From the NCBI GenBank assembly GCA_964007475.1, contig OZ023273.1, forward strand, positions 32,355,287-32,419,286: DNA of 64,000 nucleotides. Reading direction: 5' to 3'. A program made the translations under genes and the position numbers. Of the stretch, positions 47,346 to 61,263 are shown piece by piece. The notes beneath the pieces are model-generated. The model was not told the DNA's origin and ran no database searches. It was given only the letters and a program-made list of their open reading frames with translations. Numbering within the stretch: position 1 is the first letter of the stretch; every line of letters starts with the position of its first letter. Origin of the DNA: Hybos culiciformis (taxonomy: Eukaryota; Arthropoda; Insecta; Diptera; Hybotidae).

Positions 47346-50279
47346 CAGAAAGACGACTTAATGCGTCTTTTTTGTATTATTTTTGTATTATTATTTTTTT
47401 TTTAAAACCTAAAACTATTTACTACAGTGAGCAACAGACAAGAATTTTTGTTTAATTCGAATTCCAATATGACATTTTTCGTCAATTTTTATGTTTTAAA
47501 CCTCTAATGCAAGCGAATTTAATTTTCGTGCTTTATTTATTTTTTAATTTTGTTTTATTGTAATTTTTTTCTTTTTTGATTGCTTTTATCCATATTCAGT
47601 AGGTATAGGTATCTATATTATTTTAAGATTCAATAAGTATATACTGAAAAAACTCCTACATACATATTTGTTGATCAACATTTTTTCAATTAAAAAAAAA
47701 AGAAATGATAAATTTTTACTCAACTTAATATTTTTTTTTGTTTTATTCTTATTAATAAAAATGTTTCTAGTGCATTTTAACGTTAGTATTTTATTTTAAA
47801 TATTTTTTAATATAGATACATGTATGTATATATAAAGACTTAAATCTTTTAGGTCAAGTGCAATAAGAGATATACTTACTTACTTACATAGTTGACTATA
47901 TAGTTTTTTTTTATTTGAATTAAAAATGAAAAACTTTGATTTATAATATCATTGATACCAGATCGCGATATTTTGAAGTAAAATTGTTAAAAAAAAAAAT
48001 TAAATAACTGAAAGAGAACATGAAATAATATGTCATGTGAAAAAATTTAATTCCATCATGTAAGAAAACTGCCAATCCTTCTATTGTTCTTAAATTAGTA
48101 CAATTTTTTTAAAGTACATAAGTACTTACCTACATCTCATATTAAATTATAATATTATTAAAATTGTATAAAATAATTGATTTATTAATTTACTTTTCTT
48201 TTTATTTTTTGTAGAAAAATTTAAGGGTCGACTTAGGACAACAGCCTCGTTGAAGGAAAGAACATTCAAACTAATAAAAATTTCTAGATTAAGATAATAT
48301 TTAACTGAACCTAAGTATTATTCGAGGTATTATTTAATTTGTACATCTATCATCCTAATTTTAATATTGAAATAATAAATAATGGAAAAGAAATTAATAT
48401 CTAAGTATTAGTTAGTAGGTAATTAAAACATTATCTGCAAAAATTATAAACAGAGTAAAATTCGAATAATGTTAAATAATGGATGAATAATATATAAAAT
48501 TTGTCATCGTTGAAAGTACAACTAAATTATTTATTTATTTAATAATTCATGCAAACCCGTAAGACCAGCCGTACGACCAGTAGATTGTTAGTTACAAAAA
48601 AAAATGTGGAAAAAAAATACATTCTGTTTTTATCTACCCAATTAGGTATATAAAAAAAAAAAAAATTAATACATACCATTAAATAAATTTTAAAAATATT
48701 ATTGATTCTAAGAACAGCAAAAAAACCTTTTCGATCCCTAATACTTACTATCCTACATTATTCAGCAATTATGTGTGAGAATAAAAGAAGAAGTTAAATA
48801 TAAAGGAAAAATTTAATTGTATGATAATGTAGAACCTGTATGTATGTATTCAATATGTTCATTTCAAATACAGAACTTCGATGCTTGGAACTTGTGAGTA
48901 AAAATTAGTAAAAAGGATCGAAACAAAAAAGTATAATCGGCTACCTTTAAGGAAAACATAATTCAAAAAATTACCTAACATTTTCTTTTGTTATTTAACA
49001 TCATAACTGATCATTTACTCTATATATACAATTTTAAACAATATACTTATTTATTTATAATAAAATTAAAAAAAAAACTAGCACAAGAACCACACAATTT
49101 ACTACATAATGAATATTTTTTTTATATCTTATTGATGATAAATACACGCAAGTCCTAGTTACTGAAGATGTAATGATAAAAAAAACTAATTTATTCCTTT
49201 TGCTTTTATAATGAAAATAATTTTACTTATATAGTTTTCTTCCTTCGTATTATATTATTATAATGATTTTTTAATTATTTATGTGTTTAAAATTATCCAT
49301 GACCTTGATTTCTTTTATTTTGATTTTCTTTTTGGTAAGTATATCTTTTTTTTTCAGTGCTGCTATAAAAAGTAAAATATACAATATCTAAGTATACATA
49401 ATTTATGTAAATAATATAGGTAATAATACTATCATTTTTACACCTAAAAAATTTTTTTCTATGAATATCTTAAAAAAAAAATTAAAGAAATTACATTATA
49501 TTGCTTAGAACCCAAATTTAGACGTTGCATGTTTTATTATTATTATTATGAGAGAAAAAATATTAAAATTAAAAAAATTCGTAAAATAATATTTAAATGT
49601 TTATTTTTTTTTTATTATGCAATGCAAGTGATAACTGTGATAATAGATTAATACCAAAATGAAAAAAAAAACGTTAGTACATATTTAGCTTGATTATAGG
49701 TACTTAATACATAACATAAGGGTCTCTTAAAAATAAAAATCTGGAGAATTACAATTATTATCTACTTATTAATAAATATCTTATTATCAATTTATAGTTT
49801 CAGCAGAATTAGATTTTTTTGATTGGAGCAAAACCTATTTCATTGCGGAATACTTACATACAAGGCATTAAAATGGTTTTAGCGCAAAGTTCACCTTGGT
49901 TGGCTTGTTTAATAAAATATGGCTCTTAAATTGTATTGTGACAGCCTTATTAAGTAACTAAATAGGTACATGCAAAAAATTATACAAAACTAGTTTAGAT
50001 TACCCGGTTTCACACAGAATTGCCAAACACATTAATATCAAAGTACTGCCAGGTAATCATAAAATAAAAAAATTACTATATAACCCCTCCCTCATAGTCC
50101 TGTAACCATCCGATTTGGGTCAAACGCTACATTTTATCGGAATACTTGTGACTAAATTACAAAACCGATTTCTAAGGAAATCCCCCCAGCGGGGTCTCGA
50201 ATCAGAATTTCTAGATTTAAAAAAAAAAAATTTCTCAACTAAGTGCATATACTAAGTTGAGAAAAAAAAAATTTTAATT
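47346..50279. other. AT-rich intergenic DNA
   Basis: No gene or RNA is recognised. TGTGACAGCCTTATTAAG at 49938-49955 matches the inner end of the left arm of the inverted pair that follows (50644-50660), so it may be a solitary end of the same element. A small hairpin (TTTCTCAACTAAG / CTAAGTTGAGAAA) lies at about 50231-50264. Confidence 0.5.
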
Positions 50280-51301
50280 TTATAAGCGAGTCACACTACA
50301 ACTAAAAAGCCACTACTCATGACGGCTTTTTTAAATGCGTTCACACTTGCACTTTTTGGTTTTTTTTCTTTTTTTTTCTCGTTTTGTCATATCTTTTTCC
50401 TTTTTTTTTGGGAATTTTTTTTGTTTTTTTATTCGTTTTTTTTAAAAAATTGCCGCCAACTTCCTGAAAGTATGCAATTGTTAGTTTATTTTTTTCTCAC
50501 AGAGCTCATTTGTTATTTGATCCCTGATTTTCTAGTGGCTTTTTGAAAAGCCACTAGCTTTTTTTTCCTTTTTTTGTATGGAAAAAGCCACGAAATAGCC
50601 ACAACGATGATAGCTTTTTCAAAAAGCCATTAAAAAGCCGAAGTGTGACAGCCTTATTAGTGTTCATATTTATAATAAATTTATGACGAGCTATATTTTA
50701 AAATGGAAGAAATGATGACCGAACGAACATTTGAAACAAAAAAAAATAAAATACATTTAAGATTATTCAAAATAAAATCAGAGATTCTTAACCGGTATTC
50801 AGCGGAAGTGTCTGATTAAAAAAAATGTACATATCCACCATATACATTAAAATTATGAAATCGAATTGGCATTTTATTTATGTTTTTTATTGTGTTGTTT
50901 ATTTATTTAAGATAATTTTTGTTTTGTTTTTTTTCACACTTCGGCTTTTTAATGGCTTTTTGAAAAAGCTATCATCGTTGTGGCTATTTCGTGGCTTTTT
51001 CCATACAAAAAAAAGAAAAAAAAGCTAGTGGCTTTTCAAAAAGCCACTAGAAAATCAGGGATCAAATAACAAATGAGCTCTGTGAGAAAAAAATAAACTA
51101 ACAATTGCATACTTTCAGGAAGTTGGCGGCAATTTTTAAAAAAAAACGAATAAAAAAACAAAAAAAAATCCCAAAAAAAAAGGAAAAAGATATGACAAAA
51201 CGAGAAAAAAAAAGAAAAAAACCAAAAAGTGCAAGTGTGAACGCATTTAAAAAAGCCGTCATGAGTAGTGGCTTTTTAGTTGTAGTGTGACTCGCTTATA
51301 A
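50280..51301. mobile_element. Inverted pair of about 369-bp TIR units (1-kb palindrome)
   Basis: Arms 50280-50648 and 50934-51301 are almost exact reverse complements around a 285-bp AT-rich spacer. The outer ends read TATAAGCGAGTCACACTACA, the inner ends TCACACTTCGGCTTTTTAAT; the shared TCACACT.C..CT suggests that each arm is itself a short TIR element and that two copies sit head to head. The arms are rich in the words AAAAAGCCACTA and GTGGCTTTTT. The frames in each arm are mirror images of each other in low-complexity sequence and are not genes. Confidence 0.8.
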
Positions 51302-51818
51302 CTCAGTAATTTTGTGAGCTAAAACGAGTGTTCGTTCCACTACGAAAAATTTTAGATTGAGGTTATATTAAAATGTAATGTATGTAATGTAGTTCTATAA
51401 AAACTAATAAAAACTACAAAAAAAAACCTCAAATAAAACATAATAATGTATAAGTATATATACTACATTATGGGAATATAAAATTTATTACACTTTTATT
51501 TGATAAATTTACGTCATTGTTAAGTTTTTTTTATTATTACTTGAAAGTTTCTTAAATAAAAAAAAATTCTTGCTTGTAAGTACAAACAAAAATAAAACAT
51601 GACATTACATAACGTTTTTGTTTTGTTATCTATTGTTCGGTCATCACATCGAAAGTAATAAAATTTCAAATCGCAAAATATAAATTCTTAAAGCTTTTTC
51701 TATTTTAAGTCTGATGTTATATTTGGGAATAGAGTACATGCAATACTTTGAAATATAGAAAATCATTACATATTTGATCCTTTTTACAAAATTTTGAGAT
51801 CAATAATTTAGGTTTTAC

Positions 51819-52140
51819 CAAAAAGCATGTATATAAAGAGGAATCAGTCCCATACAAAAAAAAAAGAATTAAAATAGTGAAACAAAAAATCCATATCAAA
51901 ACCCCATGAGCTTTTTTTTTGTATTTTTTGAGAATTCCACTCTCACGAAAGCTTTTAAAACTTTCAAAATAACAACAGTTCTATACAATTTTGAAAGTTT
52001 TAAAAGCTTTTGTGAGAGTGGAATTTTCAAAAAATACAAAAAAAAGCTCATGGGGTTGTGATATGGATTTTTTGTTTCACTATTTTAATTCTTTTTTTTG
52101 TATGGAACTGATTCCTCTTTATATAAGTACATGCTTTTTG
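51819..52140. mobile_element. Fold-back element, copy 2, with 7-bp target duplication
   Basis: This is the same hairpin element as at 33995-34311, differing at only a few positions (for example a G for A in CGAAAGCTTTTAAAAC, and a short insertion near the right end). GTTTTAC flanks it exactly (51812-51818 and 52141-52147), different from the duplication of copy 1, so the two are independent insertions. Confidence 0.9.
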
Positions 52141-52147
52141 GTTTTAC

Positions 52148-55100
52148 TTTAAGAACAAACTTCTTCTTTTTTTTGGGAAAAAAGTTTAGAACAATTGCTA
52201 GAAACATTTTATTTTACTATATTTTTATGTTGCAACTAAAAAACATTATCTTCGTATCTATGTATTTAATTCTGTCACTCAAAAATATTTTTAATTACGA
52301 ACTACGTATATGTATTAAAATTTGTGATAATATTTAGTTTTTATAAAAGTTTTTCTCAGCTTAAATACTAAATAACTGTGTAATGAATGAATTATTCATG
52401 GGAAATCTTAAAAATTGTTCTAGGTTTAGGTACTTTGCGATCGACGTTGCTGCCTACAATTGAACATTAAAGTTATAGGTACACCTTAATAAGTATATGC
52501 TTGAATACATAAGAAAACAGGTGCTTAAGTATGTTTTTTAAATGAATTTTGTCACTGGTCCCTTTTTTAAGTTAAATGAGTTTATTCGAAAACTTTTTTT
52601 TTATATTTAATTGATAGCGAACTTCAATATTACTGTTTTTTTTACTGAAAATATAATGATTAACCAGTTTATTTGATTAATAATCGGGTTAGTAATTCAC
52701 AGGGTAATTCATTTTCCAAAGTATTTAATAAGTATACTTACTACATTTTCTTCAACTTCAACAAATTTTAGTAATTAAAAATATTGAACAAAATCGATAT
52801 TGGCTTTGGATATTGGCCAATATCGCTTCTACATAATAAATCAGATCAGATGCATGCATCAATAATGAAAATTCCGTCAATAATTGTATTATTACATGAT
52901 AAGTTATTTTTATATTTTTTTATTATTATTTAAAGGTATTAATTAGTTAAAACAAAATAAAATATGTTTTCTTGTTCTGTTATTCAAAAACAATGATTTC
53001 AAAATAAACTATTCAACTATTCAATTGTAGGTATGTATATACTTGTTTATTCTCTTTTTTCTTCTATTATTATGATAAAATTACATATTTTTTAAAACAC
53101 AGGGAAATGGAAACCAAAATGAAGATTTTTTTTTACCGATCCTTTTTCTCATTCAATTTCATAGAACTACATGCAATTTTTTTAATTAAAGCATCAACCT
53201 GACAAAAGTAGTAAATTGTGAAAATAAGCAATTGTTATCATATTTTCATATGATTATATAATTTCATATAAATTCCATTGAAAGCTAAGTTATAATTTCT
53301 CAATGAGAATTAAAATTTCATAATTTCATTAAAAATTATAATTTCTCATTGAGAAGTAAGTAGGCATAATTTTATACAAATTCTAAGTACTTAGGTATTA
53401 AAAATTAATAATTTCTCATTGCGAATTACAATTTCTAATTAATCTTAATTCCAAAATACTGCCATTGAAAAATATAAATTTAATAATAACATTACCAATA
53501 AAAATTATAATTTTAATATTTGTGGGACAAATTTTTTTTCGAGTGATAGACATAAATAAACTTATTTACCAATTAGCATGTTTTAATGTGAATGTCTAAC
53601 GGTCTCGTACTACATCTATTAAAAAAAAATCAAAACTGTTTGCGCGTACTGCATATTTCCATTGAAATATTTTCCAATGAACTCTGTTGTGGGATAGTTT
53701 TTTTTTGTAACAATAAAATATAAATAAATCGAGAAATAAATAAAATGAGTGTCCGCTGATGATTTTTTTTGACGTGTTCCGACTATTTAATCGAAAATTT
53801 TGAGCACGAAATATTTCTCTAGTTTAAAATAATCAGGATAGGAAAATTTTTTGTACTTTTCTCTCTTAATTGATTTAATCAAAAACCACAAATCTCTTGA
53901 TGGAAATATATACGTTAAGAAAATGTTTTTATTGTTATATGTTTTGTTTTAATAATTATTTCCACTTTTAAATTTATTTCTATTAAGTACCTACTGGATG
54001 TAGACAAATTACTCGACATATATTCCGAAGTTTATGATTCAAAAGTGTATCGAGATTATATTTAATTTATTTTTCAATTTCTGTAAGTATGTTTAAAAAT
54101 CAATTTTGGAAAATTTTTAGTTTGCTTATATAGTTATACTTAAATTTATTTTAGTAAGTCTGTACTAATAAATATTGAACTGTTTCAAACCTTAGTAATA
54201 AATCAACGTTTTTATTTGATGCAAAAACTCAAATTATAAAAACGGTTCTGTTCTATATTTAATTACATCAATTTTTTTGTTTCTTAAGTAATTCTTAGCT
54301 TAAATATTCTTATATATATAAATACAAGTAGATAGCTTATAAACATACATTTTAAAGTAAGTATTTTTTTTTTTTTGCCATCATGAAGTAAATATAAATA
54401 TAACCAACCCAATTATAATATTGTTAAAGTTTCGAATAAAAAGATAATACAGTTTTTCTTCGAGTTTTTCAAATAAGTATTCAGTATTGGAAATGAACTC
54501 GCCGAGCCGTTCAAGATCAATGTACTTATTATTAAAACAGTTTTTTCGATTATTGTTCCATAAACAAAAAATTGGATAATAATAATAATTATGAAAACAT
54601 TGTAAATTGTAACTAAAGGATAAAAATAGTATAGGTAAATAAAATAATACTTAATAAGTACCTATTGATTTTTTTTTTAAACTTGTCAATTTATTTTTTT
54701 CACTTTTCATTTCTTTTACATAATTTAAACGTTGTAAATCTAATTATTGCCTTGTGTTGGATTGGAGCAGCACTATATGACTATTCATGGTCTACTCTAC
54801 ACAATAAAAACATTCGTGACAACAACAAAAAAAAAAAAAAACAGAAATTAATTAAATAAGGTCACACATAACAGAGTCTAAATTATGAACAAAATAGTCG
54901 TGGATTTTTTCTTGATGACTTCTTCGATGACGACCTACTAACTACTTAAAATTCCTATTGGGAATCAACTCCAAACATAAACATTTGTCATGCCTGATAT
55001 GTTTCTTTTTTTTTTACTTAGTAAAATGTCCATAAAAAATCACACGGTAATAATGAAATAATTTTATTTTATAGTATACAAACACATACATATTCATTTC

Positions 55101-58100
55101 TGGCGCAGTCTGTTATAAAGAGATATATTAGTCGGTGATAAAATGAATAACTGATAGGTTTCGAAAATAAGTATTTACTTATTTGAAATTTCCATTATCA
55201 ACCTAAGTATACTTTCCATTTTTTTTTTTAAAACTAATAAATCTTCTCATTCCATCTTGATGCTGCCGTAGATTGAGTTCCAGATTATGTATTATGATAA
55301 TGATGATGTGAACAGTTGTTTCTTTCAACACATCCATTGTAAGCCGCGGATTAGATTAACTACTTACCTAATCAATATTATTTATAAATAAAATATTGTA
55401 GCTATACTTAATTAAATAACAAGTAAGTAAACAAATATGAAATAAAGCTAAGTAATTAATTATATTTGAATTTAATAAATATGTTTGTATGTTTTTTGCA
55501 TTTTCAAAGTAAAAATTTATTTATTTCTGTTTCATACAAGTGTACATCGTATAAACTCTCACTCACAACATCTCAACTAAGTAATGCGTAAATTTTAATA
55601 AATTCTTATTAGGTGCTTACATATTATATCTACATAAATTCATACCTCTTTTGAATACAACATGTTATGAAATTCCATAAATTTCTAAATAATATTATAT
55701 CTCGCAGTAAGACAGACGGTCTTCTTTACTTTAAACTAATTAAAAATTTGGAATAATGCCAAAAATAAAAAAAAATATATAAATAATAAAATATTTAAGA
55801 AACAGAAAGTTAAAAGATTATTATTATAACTACTTGGTGATTTATATTCACTAGATGCATATTCTACTACATACGTCATCCATTCTGATTTAATAAAATA
55901 TTTTATTTATTTTGATGTTTTAAATTGAGTGCCAATGAAAAATATTGATAATTTTTTGATAACATTTTAATTTAAAAAAAAATCATCGATGATGACCTTG
56001 TTAATCAATTTGCAAACTAATAACTTTAAGAAGAAAGTATATACCTATGTTGAATAAGTTTTTTTTTTTTTTCATAATTAGTACTTGAGGGAAAAATTTG
56101 AGTTTTAAAATTATAAAATATTTAATAAGATAAAGTAAAAAATAAAAACAAAAAGAAGAAACACTGGAAGGACAACATGACACTTTCTGATGACATTGAA
56201 TTTGAAGAAAATATAGTATCTACTTAATCATAATTATTAAAAATTTCATAAATTAGAAATTAGAAGACAATTTTTTTTTTGTTTGGAAGAAAAAAAAACC
56301 AAGTTCTTATTTAGATATTCAATATACTTAAATTGATTTGTTTCAAATCCAAAGAGTTTAGTTTATTTTTTATACCTACCTACCTATAGTTAAAATAATT
56401 AAGTTTACTTTTAAGGTATTCTTACATAACATAGTTTCAAGTTATTTGACAAATAAGATTGAAAAACTAACAAATTGCATACAGATTTTGGGAATAATAC
56501 AAAAAATTACGGCCAATATTAATTTGGATGGACGATAATAAAAACTCATTAAAATTTGGAATGTAAACTCGGCCGGCCGGTTTTTGCTTCACAGCAAGAA
56601 ATAAATTTTCAGTAATGAGTATTGCCAAAATAAAGTCGTTGTATTGTAACTCTAACTTTCTTCTGCTTCTCTTTCATTTTTTTGCCACATTTGTTAGTTT
56701 TTACTTATCTTCGAAACATAAATTTAGTGACCGAGAATTGACTGGAAATACAAATCCTTACCCCTGATAGTTGGTGTCTAACGTGCCTACTTACCTACCT
56801 TACCTACATAACCTGTAGGTAGGTTATCTACTTACCCATACAAAATAAATTCTAGATTTTCCCAATTAGGTATAAAAAATTCCGAGGAAGTCCATTATTA
56901 TTGTGACGTAAGTATAAGCAGTTTTGATATTTTGCAATTTTTCATTTTTGGTTAAAATATAAATAAACCTAGTGACTTAACTGCATAGACAATGACAATT
57001 AAATAGAATTATCTATACCCACTACTTCATATTTTACTTACTACACAGATAGTAGGTATTTACTCCTTAATATTTTGATTCCTAGGTTCATTTTAATTAT
57101 TCTCAAAAATTCAAAAAAATATTTAAAAAAATAATAACAAAAAAAAATTCTCGCTCTTAGTCATTCAATAAAAATGTTTTCCATAAAAAAGAAATAAAAA
57201 AATTAATTATAAAATCCTAAAAATAACTTTTTAGTTTAAATTAAAATTAAATTTAAAGAAAAAAAATAAAAATAAAATAAATTCAATAAAAATGTGTACA
57301 TGTAAAAATTAAAAAATTTACCATTTTCCTCAATGAGATTTCATTAAAAAAAAAAATTTTTTTTTCTCTCTCTTTTGCTTTTTGCTGATTTTTTTTTTCA
57401 CCAACCAAATAAATATTTTTATTTATTTTTTTTCAAATATTGATTTAATTTTTTTTTTTTGATTTAACTTTATTTTATATTTTTAATTTATATAAATCTT
57501 AAAAAAAAAAAAATATTTTAATAAAATATTTAGGTAATATTCTTAATTTATTATCTATCCACCTTAAAAAAAAAAAAAAACTTAATAAAAAAAGCACATA
57601 TACAAATGTAATTTTTATTTTGCTGTTGTGTGTGTGGGTGTGGAATATAAAATTAATACAAATTTTTCAACTGAGATCTAACAAAATTATATTTACAATT
57701 TTGTTTTTGTTAGATAGAGAGTATAAGTAGTAACTCCTCTATTATATTTCCAAACAGCAAATTGTTTTAAAAAAAATAACCTTTGTGAATAAACACATTC
57801 ACTTTCGGTTTTTGATAATTAAAAAATAAAATATAAAAGAAATTAAAATGTAAACAAAGAAAAAAATATCTTCGTCCGTTATCAATGATTTTCCAGTAGG
57901 CTTTTTCTGTGAATCTAATTGAGCCGCGTAAATGATAAGAACTCTCGAAAAACTACCACGAATTAGAACTAAAAAAAAACTACAGAGAATTTTTAAACAT
58001 TTTGTTTTCAAAAAACAGCCTTCAAATTTTATAATAATGTTTTGATTAGAATAAAATAGTTTTTCAATCAAATGGTACCAATCTACTAATATATAGAAAT

Positions 58101-60130
58101 TATTTTAGATTGCCGATTTTTGTTGAAAACACCGGAATACTAGGTTGCAGTTACATGAATTTCTCCAACCAAAGTAGACATTTCGTCGCTCGTCTGCCTA
58201 ACCTTTATTTGTCCCCACATTACGAAAAATCGTATTTTGTAAGTGCGGATTCTAGGAAAATAAATCACGATCTTTTGAAATTTAAAAATATTGTTTTTCT
58301 TATCACACAGGTAGGTACTGCCTAAGTTAGGTAAGTACAGTTCCTGAGATACCTATAACGATTATACTTTATAGGTAGGTATTTTTTCATATCGTCTATA
58401 GGTCTATAGGTAGGTTTCAATATCTTTTTTCTCAATTTTATTTCATTGGCGGCAAATGGGAAGCAAACAATTAATCGGCCGATGAGATCCGGCGACGTAA
58501 ATTCATAAACTTCGATCTTTTGGAACGAACTCTCTAATTAAAATTGAACTCTCGGTCTCGAATTAATTTTTTTATAAATGTGTTTTTTTTTCTGTAATTT
58601 TTTTTTCTCTATAAAATAATTTATTATAAAACCGATGATGGAGATATTTTATTTTTTTTTTTTGTTTTTGGTTTGTGGAGATTATAATACGAATGAAAAA
58701 AAAAAAAATTATAATTATAATTTTATTTTAATATTTTATTTTAATTTTTTTTTTCAATTATTTTTTTTGCACTACTTTCATTTAAAATGTATTATTATTA
58801 TTATTATTATGACAATATTTTAAAAATAAATATTTATTTTCAAAAATTAGTAAAAAAAAAAAAATTATTTTTAGAATTCTTTTCTTTTCTTTTTTTTTTA
58901 AATTAAGCGTTTTTTTTTTTTTTTGAACGAAAGATACTTTTCTTCTTGATGTTGAACAAAAAAAATTCTAATTTTAAACTCACACAAACACATAGAAAAA
59001 TTACCGTAAAAAAGAACAAAAAAAAATTGTGTGTGGAAAAATGAAAAAATCGATTTAATTTTTTTTTCTTGTTTTTTTATTTATTTAATTTTTGAATTTT
59101 TTTTTTAAATTAAATTAGAAAATAAAAAAAAAATTATTCAAATAAGAATAAATTTATATATAAAAAAAAGCGAATTATTCTCATCTAGGTAGGTAGGTAC
59201 AAATTTTTTTTTTTTTCCAATTTCCGTCTTAAGTTTTTTTTGTGGTGTGTAGAAAGTTGAATTTTTACTTTTTTTTTATTCCTCTTATTAATTTTTAATT
59301 TATTTCTTCTATTAAAAAATTATATTTAAATTTTTAAACGACAAATAAATTCAATAATTTTTTAATTATAAAAAAATTTGAAAAATTCTTATTTAAATAT
59401 TTTTTTTAATAAAAAAAAAAAAAATCTACATCTTTTTTTTTTTTTTTTTGCACGACATTCAGTTAAAATTTCCGATTTTTTATGAACGAAAGAAAAAAAA
59501 ATTCTTTTTGTGGCGACTACGTGGTAGCAACTAAATTGTAGTTCATGATAGTGGCATACTTTTAAATGCATTGAAATGGCTATTATTGTTGAAAAGTTGA
59601 AAGTAATACAGTTAAGAGTGCGTTCCATTACACCCTTTCTGCACTGGCAATATGAAGCAGTCTCATGAAAAATTTGTACACACAATGGGACTCTCTTTCT
59701 ACTTACTTTTGACAGAAAAAAAAAACAAATTTTCATTGTTTACGAATTTAATGTTCTGTTTAGTTATTATTTTTTTAACAGAAATAAGTGTAATCACCAT
59801 GAAATAATTAATTTAAGGCAGAAAAACAACAAAAAATAACAACCTACAAGCTGCAAAACGACAAAATATGTACTTTGATGAGTCTTTCTTTCGGATCTTG
59901 CGTTTTTTTGTATATGGCAAAAGACGGAAGAGAGCTGAATGAAAGACGTCTTTAGCAAGAGCCGATTTTAAGACTGCCAGTGCCAGTGCAGAAACGCTAT
60001 TAATTATTTTTGTCTCTGCAAGCGCAAACAAAAAAACCCCCATTTTTTTTTTTTAAACAAATTTAAGAATTTTAATAAATTTTTTTCTCATTACCCATTA
60101 ATTTTTAACTTTCAATAGAATTTTTAATTT
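52148..60130. other. AT-rich DNA upstream of the B56 gene, no gene supported
   Basis: No exon or bounded repeat could be supported in this 8-kb stretch. Slightly GC-richer islands occur at about 57870-57960, 58110-58260, 58440-58560 and 59600-60010. They could hold untranslated first exons or promoters of the B56 gene, since large upstream introns are usual in such genes, but no splice-compatible model could be built. An ATT microsatellite lies at about 58790-58810. Confidence 0.4.
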
Positions 60131-60941
60131 AGAGCTCGTTCCCAAACTGAGACTATTTTAGAAACTGAAAAATTATTTTAATTTCTAGAATTTCTAGTTT
60201 TGGAACGACACGATTTTACAGCTGTTATTTTACAAATTAATGCGTTGTTTATAGCTAATTGACCTATCTGAAAAAATGGTACCGTAAAAACCGTTTTTCT
60301 ATGTTATTATTCTATTTATATTTAAGCAAATTTACTGAAAATGAAGATATTAATTTTATCTATTTTTCGAAAAAAGAATTTTTTAAAAATATTTTCAAAT
60401 AACTAAGAAAATTGAATTTATTTTTTTTTTATATCTGAAAAATTTCATTACTTCACAAAATTATTTTTTTGTTTCTTTTTCATTACGTTTCCTACCTATC
60501 ATATTATTTTTTTACGATACCTTTCCTGTCAAAAATTTTTCTTTTGTTTTTTTTAATTTTTTTTGCAGTTGATTTTTTGCTTTCAGAAAAAATTAGCTGT
60601 GAATAGGTTTCTGGAACATTCCTCCAAAAATTACTTTACTGTGGTAGCTATAAACAATGCATAAGATTTTTTGACGTAAAAATCGTTCCGAAATGATATT
60701 TTATTTTTTAAAAATCTGCAAAGGGAAGTTTTAAATTTCCCATAACAATCTCAGTTTATAGGTGTACTTTTAAGTGCACCTCATTTTAAAAAAAAAACAA
60801 AAAATTGAAAATTTAAGCAGACGTTGCAGATGATACAGATTAAATGTCAAGCCTATTTCAATTTATGAAAAAAAGGAATTTTCTTTAGCAGAAAAGGAAT
60901 ATTCCACGATTTAAAATAGTCTCAGTTTGGGAACGGGCTCT
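60131..60941. mobile_element. TIR element, about 811 bp, with 30-bp inverted ends
   Basis: The left end AGAGCTCGTTCCCAAACTGA (60131-) and the right end, in reverse complement AGAGCCCGTTCCCAAACTGA (to 60941), match over about 30 bp with one difference. The interior is AT-rich and non-coding, and includes GAACGACACGATTTTACAG (60203-60221). No clear target duplication. Shorter relatives lie at about 62150-62275 and 63040-63200. Confidence 0.75.
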
Positions 60942-61011
60942 TAAAATCACTTAAAAGTTGTACCAGAAAACGAATTTTTATGGGAAATTTTAAATTTCCC
61001 TTTACAGATTT

Positions 61012-61082
61012 ATTTGCATATTTGTATATTATATTTGCATATTTGTATATTATATTTGCATATTTGTATATTATATTTGCAA
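61012..61082. repeat. 21-bp tandem repeat, about 3.4 copies
   Basis: ATTTGCATATTTGTATATTA-type units begin at 61012, 61033, 61054 and 61075, a strict 21-bp period with almost no differences. The period is a multiple of three, so a minus-strand frame shows a repeated 7-residue block; this is a by-product. Confidence 0.9.
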
Positions 61083-61263
61083 TACCTTCGACAACTGTGG
61101 TCATTATGAGTAGCTTGACTAAATTTTAGTAGTTTTTATGTAATGGTGATGAAAAAAAAATTTAAATAATTATTTAATTTATATATTTAATTTATAAATG
61201 CCGCAAATCCCACTGATCAATCACCAATCCGTTACGTTTTTTTTAATCCCATTTCACAAATCA

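Noticed and set aside
50319..51290. Frames in both arms of the inverted pair
   Set aside because: They are low-complexity (Phe- or Lys-rich) mirror readings of the same inverted repeat with no domain.
57799..58071. A minus-strand frame containing a less biased piece (LDSQKKPTGKSLITDEDI)
   Set aside because: That piece looks protein-like, but no GT donor fits its end and no family is recognised; it might be an untranslated or alternative B56 exon, which I cannot support.
58110..58325. A plus-strand frame of 71 codons
   Set aside because: It lacks an ATG at its first codon, splice partners and recognisable similarity.
59389..60043. Two minus-strand frames of 115 and 76 codons
   Set aside because: Their ends are homopolymer-derived (Phe and Lys runs) and no domain is visible; the slightly raised G+C could equally reflect a promoter region.
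60922..61104. A frame with a repeated 7-residue block
   Set aside because: It results from the 21-bp tandem repeat, whose period is a multiple of three.
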